A stretch of 64,000 nt of DNA from an uncultured Acetatifactor sp. GTDB taxonomy: Bacteria; Bacillota; Clostridia; Lachnospirales; Lachnospiraceae. The stretch is from contig CAJTPN010000011.1 of assembly GCA_910578185.1 (NCBI GenBank), positions 1-64,000 of the forward strand, written 5' to 3'. Numbering within the stretch: the first letter of the stretch is position 1; each line of letters opens with the position of its first letter. The notes beneath the pieces were generated by a model. That model did not search any database. It saw only the letters and a program-made list of their open reading frames with translations, and was not told the origin of the DNA. The position numbers were made by a program, and so were the translations under genes. Of this stretch, positions 8,524-14,762 are shown one piece after another.

Positions 8524-8661
8524 GTCCGTCTCCTCCTCGTTGAGATTCTTTCTCCGAAAATCCGTTCAGGGATTTATCCACCTATAGAGTACCCCCCCCC
8601 CGGATTTTTTGTCAATAGGAACTTTGCCTGTTCCATACTTGCATTCTATCATAATGCTTTT

Positions 8662-8704
8662 TGCATTGCAATATGCATTGCATACTATTTGTCCGGAATG
8701 CAAT
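8662..8704. promoter_or_regulatory. Operator-like repeats upstream of the RHH gene
   Basis: TGCATTGCA occurs twice with 12-bp periodicity (8662-8670 and 8674-8682), each bracketed by the palindrome TGCA. A third, related AATGCAAT lies at 8697-8704. The cluster lies between the divergent CAP lipoprotein and RHH-like genes, the expected place for an autoregulatory operator. Binding is inferred. Confidence 0.5.
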
Positions 8705-8735
8705 ACAATCAAGCTGATAAAAGGAGGTATCGGAC

Positions 8736-8918
8736 ATGGCTTTTCAGATTAGACCCAACAAAAAAGAGAGCGAGAACAAGACAATCCGTTTTCCGCTTTC
8801 CCTGATAGAGAGGATAGACGATGCAATCAAGGACAATGATGTCACATTCTCCGCCTTTGTCATCCAGGCATGTGAATACGCCCTTGATAATATGGAGCCG
8901 GAATCCCCTGAACCTTGA
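8736..8918 (+). CDS. Small ribbon-helix-helix-like protein
   Basis: Sixty residues, beginning MAFQIRPNKKESENKTIRFP. The segment ENKTIRFPLSLIERIDDAI followed by TFSAFVIQACEYAL has the beta-strand/helix/helix pattern of CopG/Arc-type DNA-binding proteins, in which alternate residues of the TIRFP strand contact DNA. AAAGGAGG lies 9 bases before the ATG, an excellent site. It is probably a small repressor or copy-control factor of the element. Tandem TGCATTGCA repeats just upstream are candidate targets. No experimental relative is recalled, so the role is inferred. Confidence 0.65.
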   Translation: MAFQIRPNKKESENKTIRFPLSLIERIDDAIKDNDVTFSAFVIQACEYALDNMEPESPEP

Positions 8919-9063
8919 TGCGGCTTTATGCCTGCTTATGGAAAGTCCGGCTGGGGCGTGCATGTCGGCAGCACAATCAATATGGCACTTGCCTATTGAA
9001 GCGTGTGTCCATAATAACAGATGGGCGGAAAAGCAGCGTGTCAAGGGGAACGTGGAATAAATT

Positions 9064-9092
9064 GGCGCTTCACTTTAAGCGCCGCCCTTTTT
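9064..9092 (+). terminator. Terminator downstream of the RHH-like gene
   Basis: GGCGCTT (9064-9070) pairs with AAGCGCC (9077-9083); a T-run follows at 9088-9092. It lies 145 bases after the small gene. Confidence 0.75.
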
Positions 9093-9341
9093 ATGCCGCG
9101 AAAGCCCCTTGATGCGGCGGAAGCTGGTGGAAGACCATGGGGATAGGGGGATTGATAAATGCACTTCTTATCAATTCCCCTTACCTGTGCATTTGGTTCC
9201 AGGCAGTGGACGGGCTATCGCATATGATGTAACTTATTCCCTTGCGCGGAGCGTGCAAACTATCCCTGAAATAAATCGGCTACAAATTTATGGTGTATGC
9301 ATCCATGGAAAGGCCGCACGTTCTCCCAGCTTGCAAAAACA

Positions 9342-9390
9342 GGAGGGATTATTTGTATCGCATATTTTCCGTGATACAAACAATCCCTCC
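9342..9390. repeat. Long inverted repeat, possible single-strand origin
   Basis: An 18-base arm (GGAGGGATT-A-TTTGTATC, 9342-9359) is complementary to 9373-9390 except for one A/C mismatch; the loop is 13 bases. No T-run follows, so a simple terminator is unlikely. In a rolling-circle element a long hairpin in non-coding DNA may serve as the lagging-strand origin. This is inference from position and structure. Confidence 0.55.
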
Positions 9391-9488
9391 GTCACTTGCC
9401 GGTATGTATGGGCGTTCCAAAATTGAGCGAGCCGAAGCGAGTGTGTTTCAATTTTGGTGATGGATAATTAAATCAGCAATAGACAAAC

Positions 9489-10277
9489 TTAAATATGGTT
9501 TTCTATGGTTGGCATTTTTCCATCCAGTAGTTGACGAACATACAACTCACCTATCAGACGGTCTATTGCCTTTTGCTCGTTTCGTCTGTTTTTTTCTTTT
9601 TTGAGAAGCTGGTATGCTCCGCTGTATGTCATGACGGCCCATTTCTCTTCCAGAATGCTTTCATCTGTTTTCAGTTCTTTTATGCTGTATAAAAATTTTT
9701 CGTATTCCCTTATGTATTGAAGTGTATTGTAGGAAAGACAAGGTTTCGAGTTCATCTGTTTTGAAAATGGACTGTTCCTTATATCATTAATGAATCGTTC
9801 GTACCAATTATCTTTTATGACGTAAACCATCCCCATGCCTTTTTTTAAGAGGTCATCCCGAATCAAGAAGTAATCACATAAACATTTAATATATTGTTCG
9901 ATAGCCGAACTACCATCTCCATTTCTAAGACTTCCCCTTTGTTTTGCAGCATCAATTTGTTTATCAATGTCTTTCACTGTTTGAACCACGCCCTCTATTT
10001 GTGTGGCTCCATCTATTGCACCACTTATTTTATACTGGGAAACTTTTGGTTCAGCATGTTTATATCCCTCCAGAAACCGCTTCAAATTGAAGCCAAAAAA
10101 ATCGCCATCCGGAAGTTCATATAAAACAGCGCGAACAATATTCTGATATTCCGGTATCAGCAAATTGTACTTTCCTACTATTTCTTTGTCGTCATCTGCA
10201 TCAAAGCAAAGCTTTCTTTTATAGTTTTTAACTTCTGTCTCTTCTCCAACACAATAATATTCATCTTCACTAAGCAT
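9489..10277 (-). CDS. Hypothetical cargo protein of the element
   Basis: I do not recognise this 262-residue protein. It is soluble, charged and predicted mostly helical, starting MLSEDEYYCVGEETEV and ending with a basic segment (LLKKEKNRRNEQKAIDRLIG) before the C-terminus. There is no signal peptide, membrane segment, nuclease or ATPase motif. AAAGGCGG lies upstream of the ATG. It is transcribed against the replication genes and lies beside the tandem repeats, the position of cargo genes in integrative elements. Its base composition looks more AT-rich than the rep and integrase genes, which suggests a separate origin. A defence or regulatory role is possible but nothing in the sequence demonstrates it. 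Confidence 0.65.
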   Translation of the reverse strand: MLSEDEYYCVGEETEVKNYKRKLCFDADDDKEIVGKYNLLIPEYQNIVRAVLYELPDGDFFGFNLKRFLEGYKHAEPKVSQYKISGAIDGATQIEGVVQTVKDIDKQIDAAKQRGSLRNGDGSSAIEQYIKCLCDYFLIRDDLLKKGMGMVYVIKDNWYERFINDIRNSPFSKQMNSKPCLSYNTLQYIREYEKFLYSIKELKTDESILEEKWAVMTYSGAYQLLKKEKNRRNEQKAIDRLIGELYVRQLLDGKMPTIENHI

Positions 10278-10424
10278 GGCAGTACCGCCTTTCTTTTTTT
10301 AATTAGTATACACTTCATGATTCTATAAAGCAATATGCAATTACATGCAGATTGAATAATCTGTTTTTCAATTCTCAGCCACACCGCGGTATCAAGAATT
10401 GAAATTTCCATATTCAACAAATCG

Positions 10425-11222
10425 CAGACGCTTCCATATACCAAACATGGGGCTGCTTATCGCACGGTTTACTGTTAGTATGATGGCAGAAACGAGGCGA
10501 GGAAAAAACAGGTGGATGACATAAATCAATTCCGGAAATCAGAAGCATTTTCCATACATCAGACATGGGGCTGCTAAAACGGTTTACTGTTAGTATGATG
10601 GCAGAAGTAAGGCGAGGAGGAAACAGATGGATGACATAAATCAATTCCGGAAATCAGGAGCATTTTCCATACATCAGACATGGGGCTGCTAAAACGGTTT
10701 ACTGTTAGTATGATGGCAGAAGTAAGGCGAGGAGGAAACAGATGGATGACATAAATCAATTCCGGAATTCAGAAGCATTTTCCATACATCAGACATGGGG
10801 CTGCTAAAACGGTTTACTGTTAGTATGATGGCAGAAGTAAGGCGAGGAGAAAACAGGTGGATGACATAAATCAATTCCGGAATTCAGGAGCATTTTCCAT
10901 ACATCAGACATGGGGCTGCTAAATGTACGGTTTACTGTTAGTATGATGACAGAAGCAAGGCGAGGAGAAAACAGATGGATGACATAAATCAATTCCGGAA
11001 ATCAGGAGCATTTTCCATACATCAGACATGGGGCTGCTAAAACGGTTTACTGTTAGTATGATGGCAGAAGTAAGGCGAGGAGGAAACAGATGGATGACAT
11101 AAATCAATTCCGGAATTCAGAAGCATTTTCCATACATCAGACATGGGGCTGCTAAAACGGTTTACTGTTAGTATGATGGCAGAAGCAAGGCGAGGAGAAA
11201 ACAGATGGATGACATAAATCAA
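10425..11222. repeat. Seven 115-bp tandem repeats
   Basis: CGGTTTACTGTTAGTATGAT begins a unit at 10465, 10580, 10695, 10810, 10928, 11043 and 11158; periods are 115, 115, 115, 118, 115 and 115. The 118-bp step has three extra bases (TGT) at the unit joint. A diverged partial unit lies before the first (10425-10464) and the last breaks off at 11222. Units differ at a few positions only. Sequence is continuous from unit to unit, so this is not a CRISPR array. Each unit carries a Shine-Dalgarno and a 21-codon micro-ORF on the plus strand. Confidence 0.95.
10512..11155 (+). other. Six tandem 21-codon micro-ORFs
   Basis: Repeat units 1-6 each encode a peptide starting MDDINQF and ending SIHQTWGC, with a stop TAA. 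Positions are 10512-10577, 10627-10692, 10742-10807, 10857-10922, 10975-11040 and 11090-11155. Units 1 and 4 start with GTG, the rest with ATG. GAGGAGG or GAGGAG lies 6-7 bases upstream (GAGGAAAA in unit 1). The only internal differences are K/N at residue 9 and E/G at residue 11. Unit 7 (11205-11312) keeps the start but continues as a different 35-residue peptide. Translation is plausible from the ribosome sites but unproven; the reading frame could also be a by-product of repeat expansion. Confidence 0.5.
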
Positions 11223-11261
11223 TCTCAAACTGTTAATTCATACAGAAGGAGGTGGTTACAG

Positions 11262-11312
11262 ATGAAGCATAAAGCAAAGTGCATGGATAATAGAATAAGG
11301 CCTCCCCCATAA
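11262..11312 (+). CDS. Leader peptide ending in three prolines
   Basis: A 16-codon frame reads MKHKAKCMDNRIRPPP then TAA. AAGGAGGTGG (11247-11256) lies 5 bases before the ATG, the best ribosome site in the neighbourhood. The same stop also ends the frame that starts in repeat unit 7. It ends on PPP-stop, a sequence known to slow ribosomes, and it is followed by overlapping inverted repeats before the 11419 gene. That layout suggests a translation-coupled attenuator. Whether it is translated has to be shown. Confidence 0.5.
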   Translation: MKHKAKCMDNRIRPPP

Positions 11313-11357
11313 GAGAAGCCCTTATCCATGTAACCCGTAAATGAAGCACGGTTACAT
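11282..11357 (+). promoter_or_regulatory. Overlapping hairpins after the leader peptide
   Basis: CATGGATAA (11282-11290), inside the leader peptide, pairs perfectly with TTATCCATG (11322-11330). ATGTAACC (11328-11335) can instead pair with GGTTACAT (11350-11357). The two structures share ATG at 11328-11330, so they compete. A stalled ribosome on the leader would cover the first arm. This is the geometry of an attenuator upstream of the transfer genes. Confidence 0.5.
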
Positions 11358-11418
11358 AATACTGTAGCAAGTTTATTATACCATGCTTTCGCTACTATAG
11401 AAAGAGAGGTCATGAAAA

Positions 11419-11781
11419 ATGACCAAATTTATAAATAAAGGAATTCCCCTTAAGACTTTGTACAAAGATGGGACATTTATTTTGTTATCTATCTCTGAAT
11501 ACAAGGAATATAAGGATGGGAAACCGACAAATAATGTTGCGGGTCAAAAATATGAGGTGGTAGACCCATTAAGTTATGACAAAATCATGGTCAAGATACC
11601 GGGACAAATGACACCGCTTTTTCCGCCAGAGGTATTGGCAGGACTCCGGGAAAACGGGGAAAAAGTGCTGGTCGAGTTCGTCAACGCTATTGACAAGCTC
11701 TACCTCCGCAGGGATGGCAGCTCCATCAGCGTTGAAGACAGCTTTTCCGCTGAGGATGTTCTGCTCGTGGAGCAGAGCTAA
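11419..11781 (+). CDS. Small conserved element protein (DUF961-like?)
   Basis: A 120-residue soluble protein first in a row of same-strand genes leading to the FtsK-type ATPase and Rep. The C-terminal part reads IMVKIPGQMTPLFPPEVL and VLVEFVNAIDKLYLR, weakly like the small DUF961 proteins that precede the FtsK-type gene in Tn916 (Orf22/Orf23). GAGAGG is 9 bases before the ATG. It comes after the putative leader-peptide attenuator and is probably controlled by it. Function is unknown; the family suggestion rests on position plus a vague resemblance. Confidence 0.6.
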   Translation: MTKFINKGIPLKTLYKDGTFILLSISEYKEYKDGKPTNNVAGQKYEVVDPLSYDKIMVKIPGQMTPLFPPEVLAGLRENGEKVLVEFVNAIDKLYLRRDGSSISVEDSFSAEDVLLVEQS

Positions 11782-11891
11782 AAACTGAATAATGCTTTTC
11801 CGCTGACCCTGTGCGGAATAAAAATTTTATCAAAGGAGGAGGGCGGCTGTAGTACAGGGTGCAATGGTTCCTACAGCCTCCTAATGGAAAA

Positions 11892-12680
11892 ATGAATAAT
11901 GATATTATTGTGATTTTTTTCTATGTAATTCCAGTCATAATGGTGGCGGCAACCATTTGGGCTTTTGACTTGCAAGAGCTTTTAAGCAAGGCGAAGCGTG
12001 CCGACAGAATCAAGGCGATTCAGGAGGACGCCAGATGGATTGCGAAAAAAATCCACAACACCTTGATGAGGCTGCCGGAATTTCTGAAAAAGGCGGCCCC
12101 CTATATGCTGCGGTTCCTGAAAAGTCTGCTCCATTTGACAGGATGCCTTTTCCGCCTGGCTGTCTGGCTGGTACAATGGCTTATCAGGAATCTGAAAAGA
12201 TTTTTCCAGGAGACGGAAGACCGCCAGTTTCAAATACCCCAGGAGCTTCTGCTGACTATTGAGGAGAACGATAAACTGGCGAATGCGTTAGAGGGAAAGC
12301 CATACGAGTCTATTTTCTTTGAAAATATTGACTGTAGGCGCCCGTTTGCTGTCTGGTATGAAGCCAGCGCCGCCGGGCTTGTTCATCAATATCAAGAGAC
12401 TGAGCCGGAAGAGCGTAACAGGATTATAGAGCTGCGCATAAAGAAATTCATGGCGGAGAAGCGGAAAGTCCAGGCCTATATCAGAATCATTGCTGCGACA
12501 CCGACAAAACTTTATTTCGCTGTAACCTATTCGCTGTATGGCTGGAACAGGCTCTTGCAGATTTACCCTCCGATTGAGGACGCCGGGCAGCAGGCACCGC
12601 CTCCGGCATTAGAAGAGGCCATTCCGGAGAAAGACGGCGCTGGGAAAAAAGACAGCGGAGGTGAGGACGATTGGCTCTAA
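11892..12680 (+). CDS. Membrane protein of the transfer/replication module
   Basis: Starts with a strong hydrophobic segment (IIVIFFYVIPVIMVAATIW), then a basic amphipathic stretch rich in Lys, Arg and Leu (about 25-110) that includes a second hydrophobic stretch around LTGCLFRLAVWLVQW, then a soluble domain and an acidic, Pro/Gly-rich tail. I do not recognise the family. It overlaps the FtsK-type gene by 10 bases, so the two are probably coupled. ATG 11892 is chosen because the membrane segment begins there; a GTG at 11859 is also in frame. AAAGGAGGAGGG at 11832-11843 is too far from either start unless the inverted repeat GGCTGTAG/CTACAGCC (11844-11877) folds and brings it near. Confidence 0.65.
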   Translation: MNNDIIVIFFYVIPVIMVAATIWAFDLQELLSKAKRADRIKAIQEDARWIAKKIHNTLMRLPEFLKKAAPYMLRFLKSLLHLTGCLFRLAVWLVQWLIRNLKRFFQETEDRQFQIPQELLLTIEENDKLANALEGKPYESIFFENIDCRRPFAVWYEASAAGLVHQYQETEPEERNRIIELRIKKFMAEKRKVQAYIRIIAATPTKLYFAVTYSLYGWNRLLQIYPPIEDAGQQAPPPALEEAIPEKDGAGKKDSGGEDDWL

Positions 12681-13465
12681 TGCTGGGATACCACAGGGAG
12701 GAATACTTCATGCATGGGATAAAGGTTCCCATATGCATAAATCTAAGCATGAAGACAAGTTCATTGCTGCTTGCGGGTAAGAGCGGCTCCGGAAAATCTT
12801 TTGCAGCGCGTTGGTATGTGTGGAATATGCTGCATTCCGGAGAAAGCCGGTGTTACATATCGGACTATAAAGGCGGAATGGAATTTCAGGCATGGGAGGG
12901 TTCTCCCTCCTATGCCTCCGGCGAAGAAGCCTTGAAGATGGTCAATGACTTCTATGATTTTTTCACGGCAGTCCGCAGCTACAGGACAAGACTGAGAAAG
13001 CACTATACGCTCTTCATAGAGGAGTGGTTCGGACTGCTGACATATGCGGAGACAAAATCTAAGAGCCTGAAAGTGGAACTGATGTCGAAAGTCGGCGAGA
13101 TACTGGCTGTGGGCCGTGGGCTGAACATAGGGCTGCTCCTTTGTGTACAGAGGGCGGATGCGGCATTGTTCTCTTCCGGTTCCCGTGAGCAGTTCCAGTG
13201 CGTCATATCCTTTGGGCGGTGCTCTGCCGAACAGTTCCGTATGCTGGGCTTTTCAAACGAGATGGAGGAGAACCCCACGGGCACCTATAAGCCAGGGGAA
13301 GCTCTCGTGCTGATTGACGGCCAGGAAAGCGTACAGGAGATGCTGGTGCCACTAATCAAAAACCCTGACACGCTCTGCCGGAGGATAAGGGAATACCTTG
13401 ACCGCCAGCCTGACATATGCTCGCTGACACGCGCCATAGCCGGAGGCGGAGGCGCGGGGCAGTGA
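12671..13465 (+). CDS. FtsK/SpoIIIE-type DNA-translocating ATPase
   Basis: A 264-residue P-loop ATPase. SSLLLAGKSGSGKSFAARWY near residue 30 holds the Walker A motif; HYTLFIEEWFGLL near 115 is the Walker B region, with paired acidic residues; GRGLNIGLLLCVQRADA near 155 matches sensor motif of FtsK/HerA ATPases. It is the short single-domain type found as coupling protein (TcpA, Orf21) beside rolling-circle initiators in Gram-positive mobile elements. TTG 12671 follows GGAGGTGAGG by 4 bases; ATG 12680 in TAATG is an alternative. It probably feeds the Rep-bound strand into a mating channel, or pumps DNA between cells as FtsK-type Tra proteins of actinomycetes do. Confidence 0.8.
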   Translation: MALMLGYHREEYFMHGIKVPICINLSMKTSSLLLAGKSGSGKSFAARWYVWNMLHSGESRCYISDYKGGMEFQAWEGSPSYASGEEALKMVNDFYDFFTAVRSYRTRLRKHYTLFIEEWFGLLTYAETKSKSLKVELMSKVGEILAVGRGLNIGLLLCVQRADAALFSSGSREQFQCVISFGRCSAEQFRMLGFSNEMEENPTGTYKPGEALVLIDGQESVQEMLVPLIKNPDTLCRRIREYLDRQPDICSLTRAIAGGGGAGQ

Positions 13466-13481
13466 GCGCCCCGCCAGGGGC

Positions 13482-13507
13482 CAGGCGGGCTAGTATTACC
13501 CCGCCTG
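13482..13507 (+). other. CRESS-type origin hairpin with TAGTATTAC loop
   Basis: CAGGCGGG (13482-13489) and CCCGCCTG (13500-13507) form a perfect 8-bp GC-rich stem. The 10-base loop (13490-13499) is C plus TAGTATTAC. That nonanucleotide is the form used by nanoviruses and some circoviruses, and differs by one base from TAATATTAC of geminiviruses; in those viruses Rep nicks after the seventh base. It lies 116 bases upstream of the rep gene on the same strand. A second GC-rich hairpin (GCGGGGC 13454-13460 with GCCCCGC 13468-13474) precedes it. Confidence 0.85.
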
Positions 13508-13622
13508 AACAAACAACCAAACAGCGGCATAAAAAGCTGATGAATCAGGGCTTTTCGGCACTGACGAAACTGTTCACTGTATCTGCACAGAGCGAACGGC
13601 AGAAAAGAAAGGAGAGAAAAGA

Positions 13623-14639
13623 ATGCCAAACAGAAGAAATAAAGACACCCAGCGGAATGCGTTCCAGCTGACGATAAACAATCCGGCAGACAGTGGCCTT
13701 GACCACCGCAAGATTAAGGAGACGCTCATCACGGCATTCTCCACATTGCGGTACTTCTGCATGGCGGATGAAGTGGGCGAAAAGGGAACGTACCATACCC
13801 ACATTTATGCATACTTCAATTCCAGAGTCCGCTTCAGCACAGTAAAAAAACACTTTTCCACTGCCCATATAGAAGCAGCGGAGGGCACGGCAGAAAGCAA
13901 CCTGGACTATATCAGGAAGAGCGGGAAATGGGCGGACACGAAGAAGAAAGAGACGAGCGTGGACGGAACCTTTGAAGAGTGGGGGGAATTCCCCACACAA
14001 AAGGGACGGGACAGCGACATGCACGAACTATATGAGATGGTGAAGAACGGCTATTCCAATGCGGAGATACTCGCCATAAACAACGACTACATACTACAGA
14101 TTGATAAGCTGGACAAGCTGCGGACGATGCTCCTGACAGAGAAGTACAAGGACGAAAGGCGGCTTGACCTGAAAGTGGTCTATGTATCAGGGGCAACGGG
14201 CACCGGAAAGACGCGGGGAATATTAGACAGGCATGGAGACTCCAAAGTGTACCGCGTGACCGATTATGAGCATCCTTTTGATGGATACTCCTGTCAGTCC
14301 GTCATAGCGTTCGACGAGTTCAGGAGCCAGCTTAGGCTTGCGGACATGCTGAACTATCTGGATATCTACCCCATAGAACTGCCCGCCAGGTATGCCAATA
14401 AATTCGCCTGTTATGACACGGCCTATATCGTGAGCAACTGGGGATTGGAAGAGCAATATCCGGACATACAGGAAAGAAAACCCACATCCTGGCAGGCGTT
14501 CCTTAGGCGGATACACGAAGTCCATGTCTATACAGGCAAGGAGGGCGCTGTTGTATACCATTCGACAGAGGAATACCTGAACCGGCACAACGGCTTTCAA
14601 AAAGTCTCCGAAGCACAGCAGCTGGAGCTGCCGTTTTAA
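13623..14639 (+). CDS. rep: CRESS-type rolling-circle Rep (HUH endonuclease + SF3 helicase)
   Basis: This 338-residue protein has the full motif set of eukaryotic CRESS-DNA virus Reps. HUH domain: motif I FQLTINNP (14-21), motif II YHTHIYAYF with H58 and H60, motif III NLDYIRK with catalytic Tyr96 and Lys99. SF3 helicase: Walker A GATGTGKT (190-197), Walker B VIAFDEF (227-233), motif C AYIVSNW with Asn272. The order and spacing match viral Rep and its bacterial plasmid relatives (pCRESS group), not the classical Rep_trans or Rep_1 plasmid initiators. AAAGGAGA precedes the ATG. It should nick the TAGTATTAC hairpin upstream and unwind the plasmid. The C-terminus ends LELPF. Confidence 0.9.
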   Translation: MPNRRNKDTQRNAFQLTINNPADSGLDHRKIKETLITAFSTLRYFCMADEVGEKGTYHTHIYAYFNSRVRFSTVKKHFSTAHIEAAEGTAESNLDYIRKSGKWADTKKKETSVDGTFEEWGEFPTQKGRDSDMHELYEMVKNGYSNAEILAINNDYILQIDKLDKLRTMLLTEKYKDERRLDLKVVYVSGATGTGKTRGILDRHGDSKVYRVTDYEHPFDGYSCQSVIAFDEFRSQLRLADMLNYLDIYPIELPARYANKFACYDTAYIVSNWGLEEQYPDIQERKPTSWQAFLRRIHEVHVYTGKEGAVVYHSTEEYLNRHNGFQKVSEAQQLELPF

Positions 14640-14698
14640 AATGAATATGAAATAACAGAAGAAAGGAGATGCGCATTACGGGACGCAAATGCTTAAAA

Positions 14699-14727
14699 CC
14701 TAAACACCTAAACCCTAGAAACCTAAA
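14699..14727. repeat. Short CCTAAA repeats before the integrase
   Basis: CCTAAA occurs at 14699, 14707 and 14722, with a variant CCTAGA at 14715, between rep and the integrase. Spacing is 8, 8 and 7 bases. They could be binding sites of Rep, integrase or an excisionase; nothing more can be said. Confidence 0.6.
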
Positions 14728-14762
14728 TCCGAAAACTTAGATACAGTCCCATTGCATGACAA

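Larger units (their letters stand above)
8919..9488. other. Non-coding stretch with terminator and long hairpin
   Basis: I see no convincing gene here: reading frames of 65-105 codons lack ribosome sites and resemble nothing. The stretch holds a terminator (9064-9092) and a long inverted repeat (9342-9390). TGATAAATGCAC and TTATCAA segments around 9152-9172 can form a smaller hairpin. In a rolling-circle element such a stretch could hold a lagging-strand origin. Confidence 0.55.

Noticed and set aside
9109..9426. 105-codon plus-strand frame in the element
   Set aside because: No ribosome site, no motif, and it covers a long inverted repeat, so it is probably chance.
10425..11222. CRISPR array
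   Set aside because: The whole 115-bp unit is repeated without variable spacers and no cas genes are near.
10414..11228. Overlapping minus-strand frames of 61-76 codons across the 115-bp repeats
   Set aside because: They overlap each other in succession, start with weak TTG codons without Shine-Dalgarno sites, and are a by-product of repeat periodicity; the plus-strand micro-ORFs have proper ribosome sites.
13417..13671. Small plus-strand gene overlapping the origin hairpin and rep start
   Set aside because: It lacks a ribosome site, covers the functional hairpin and runs out of frame into rep, so it is probably chance.
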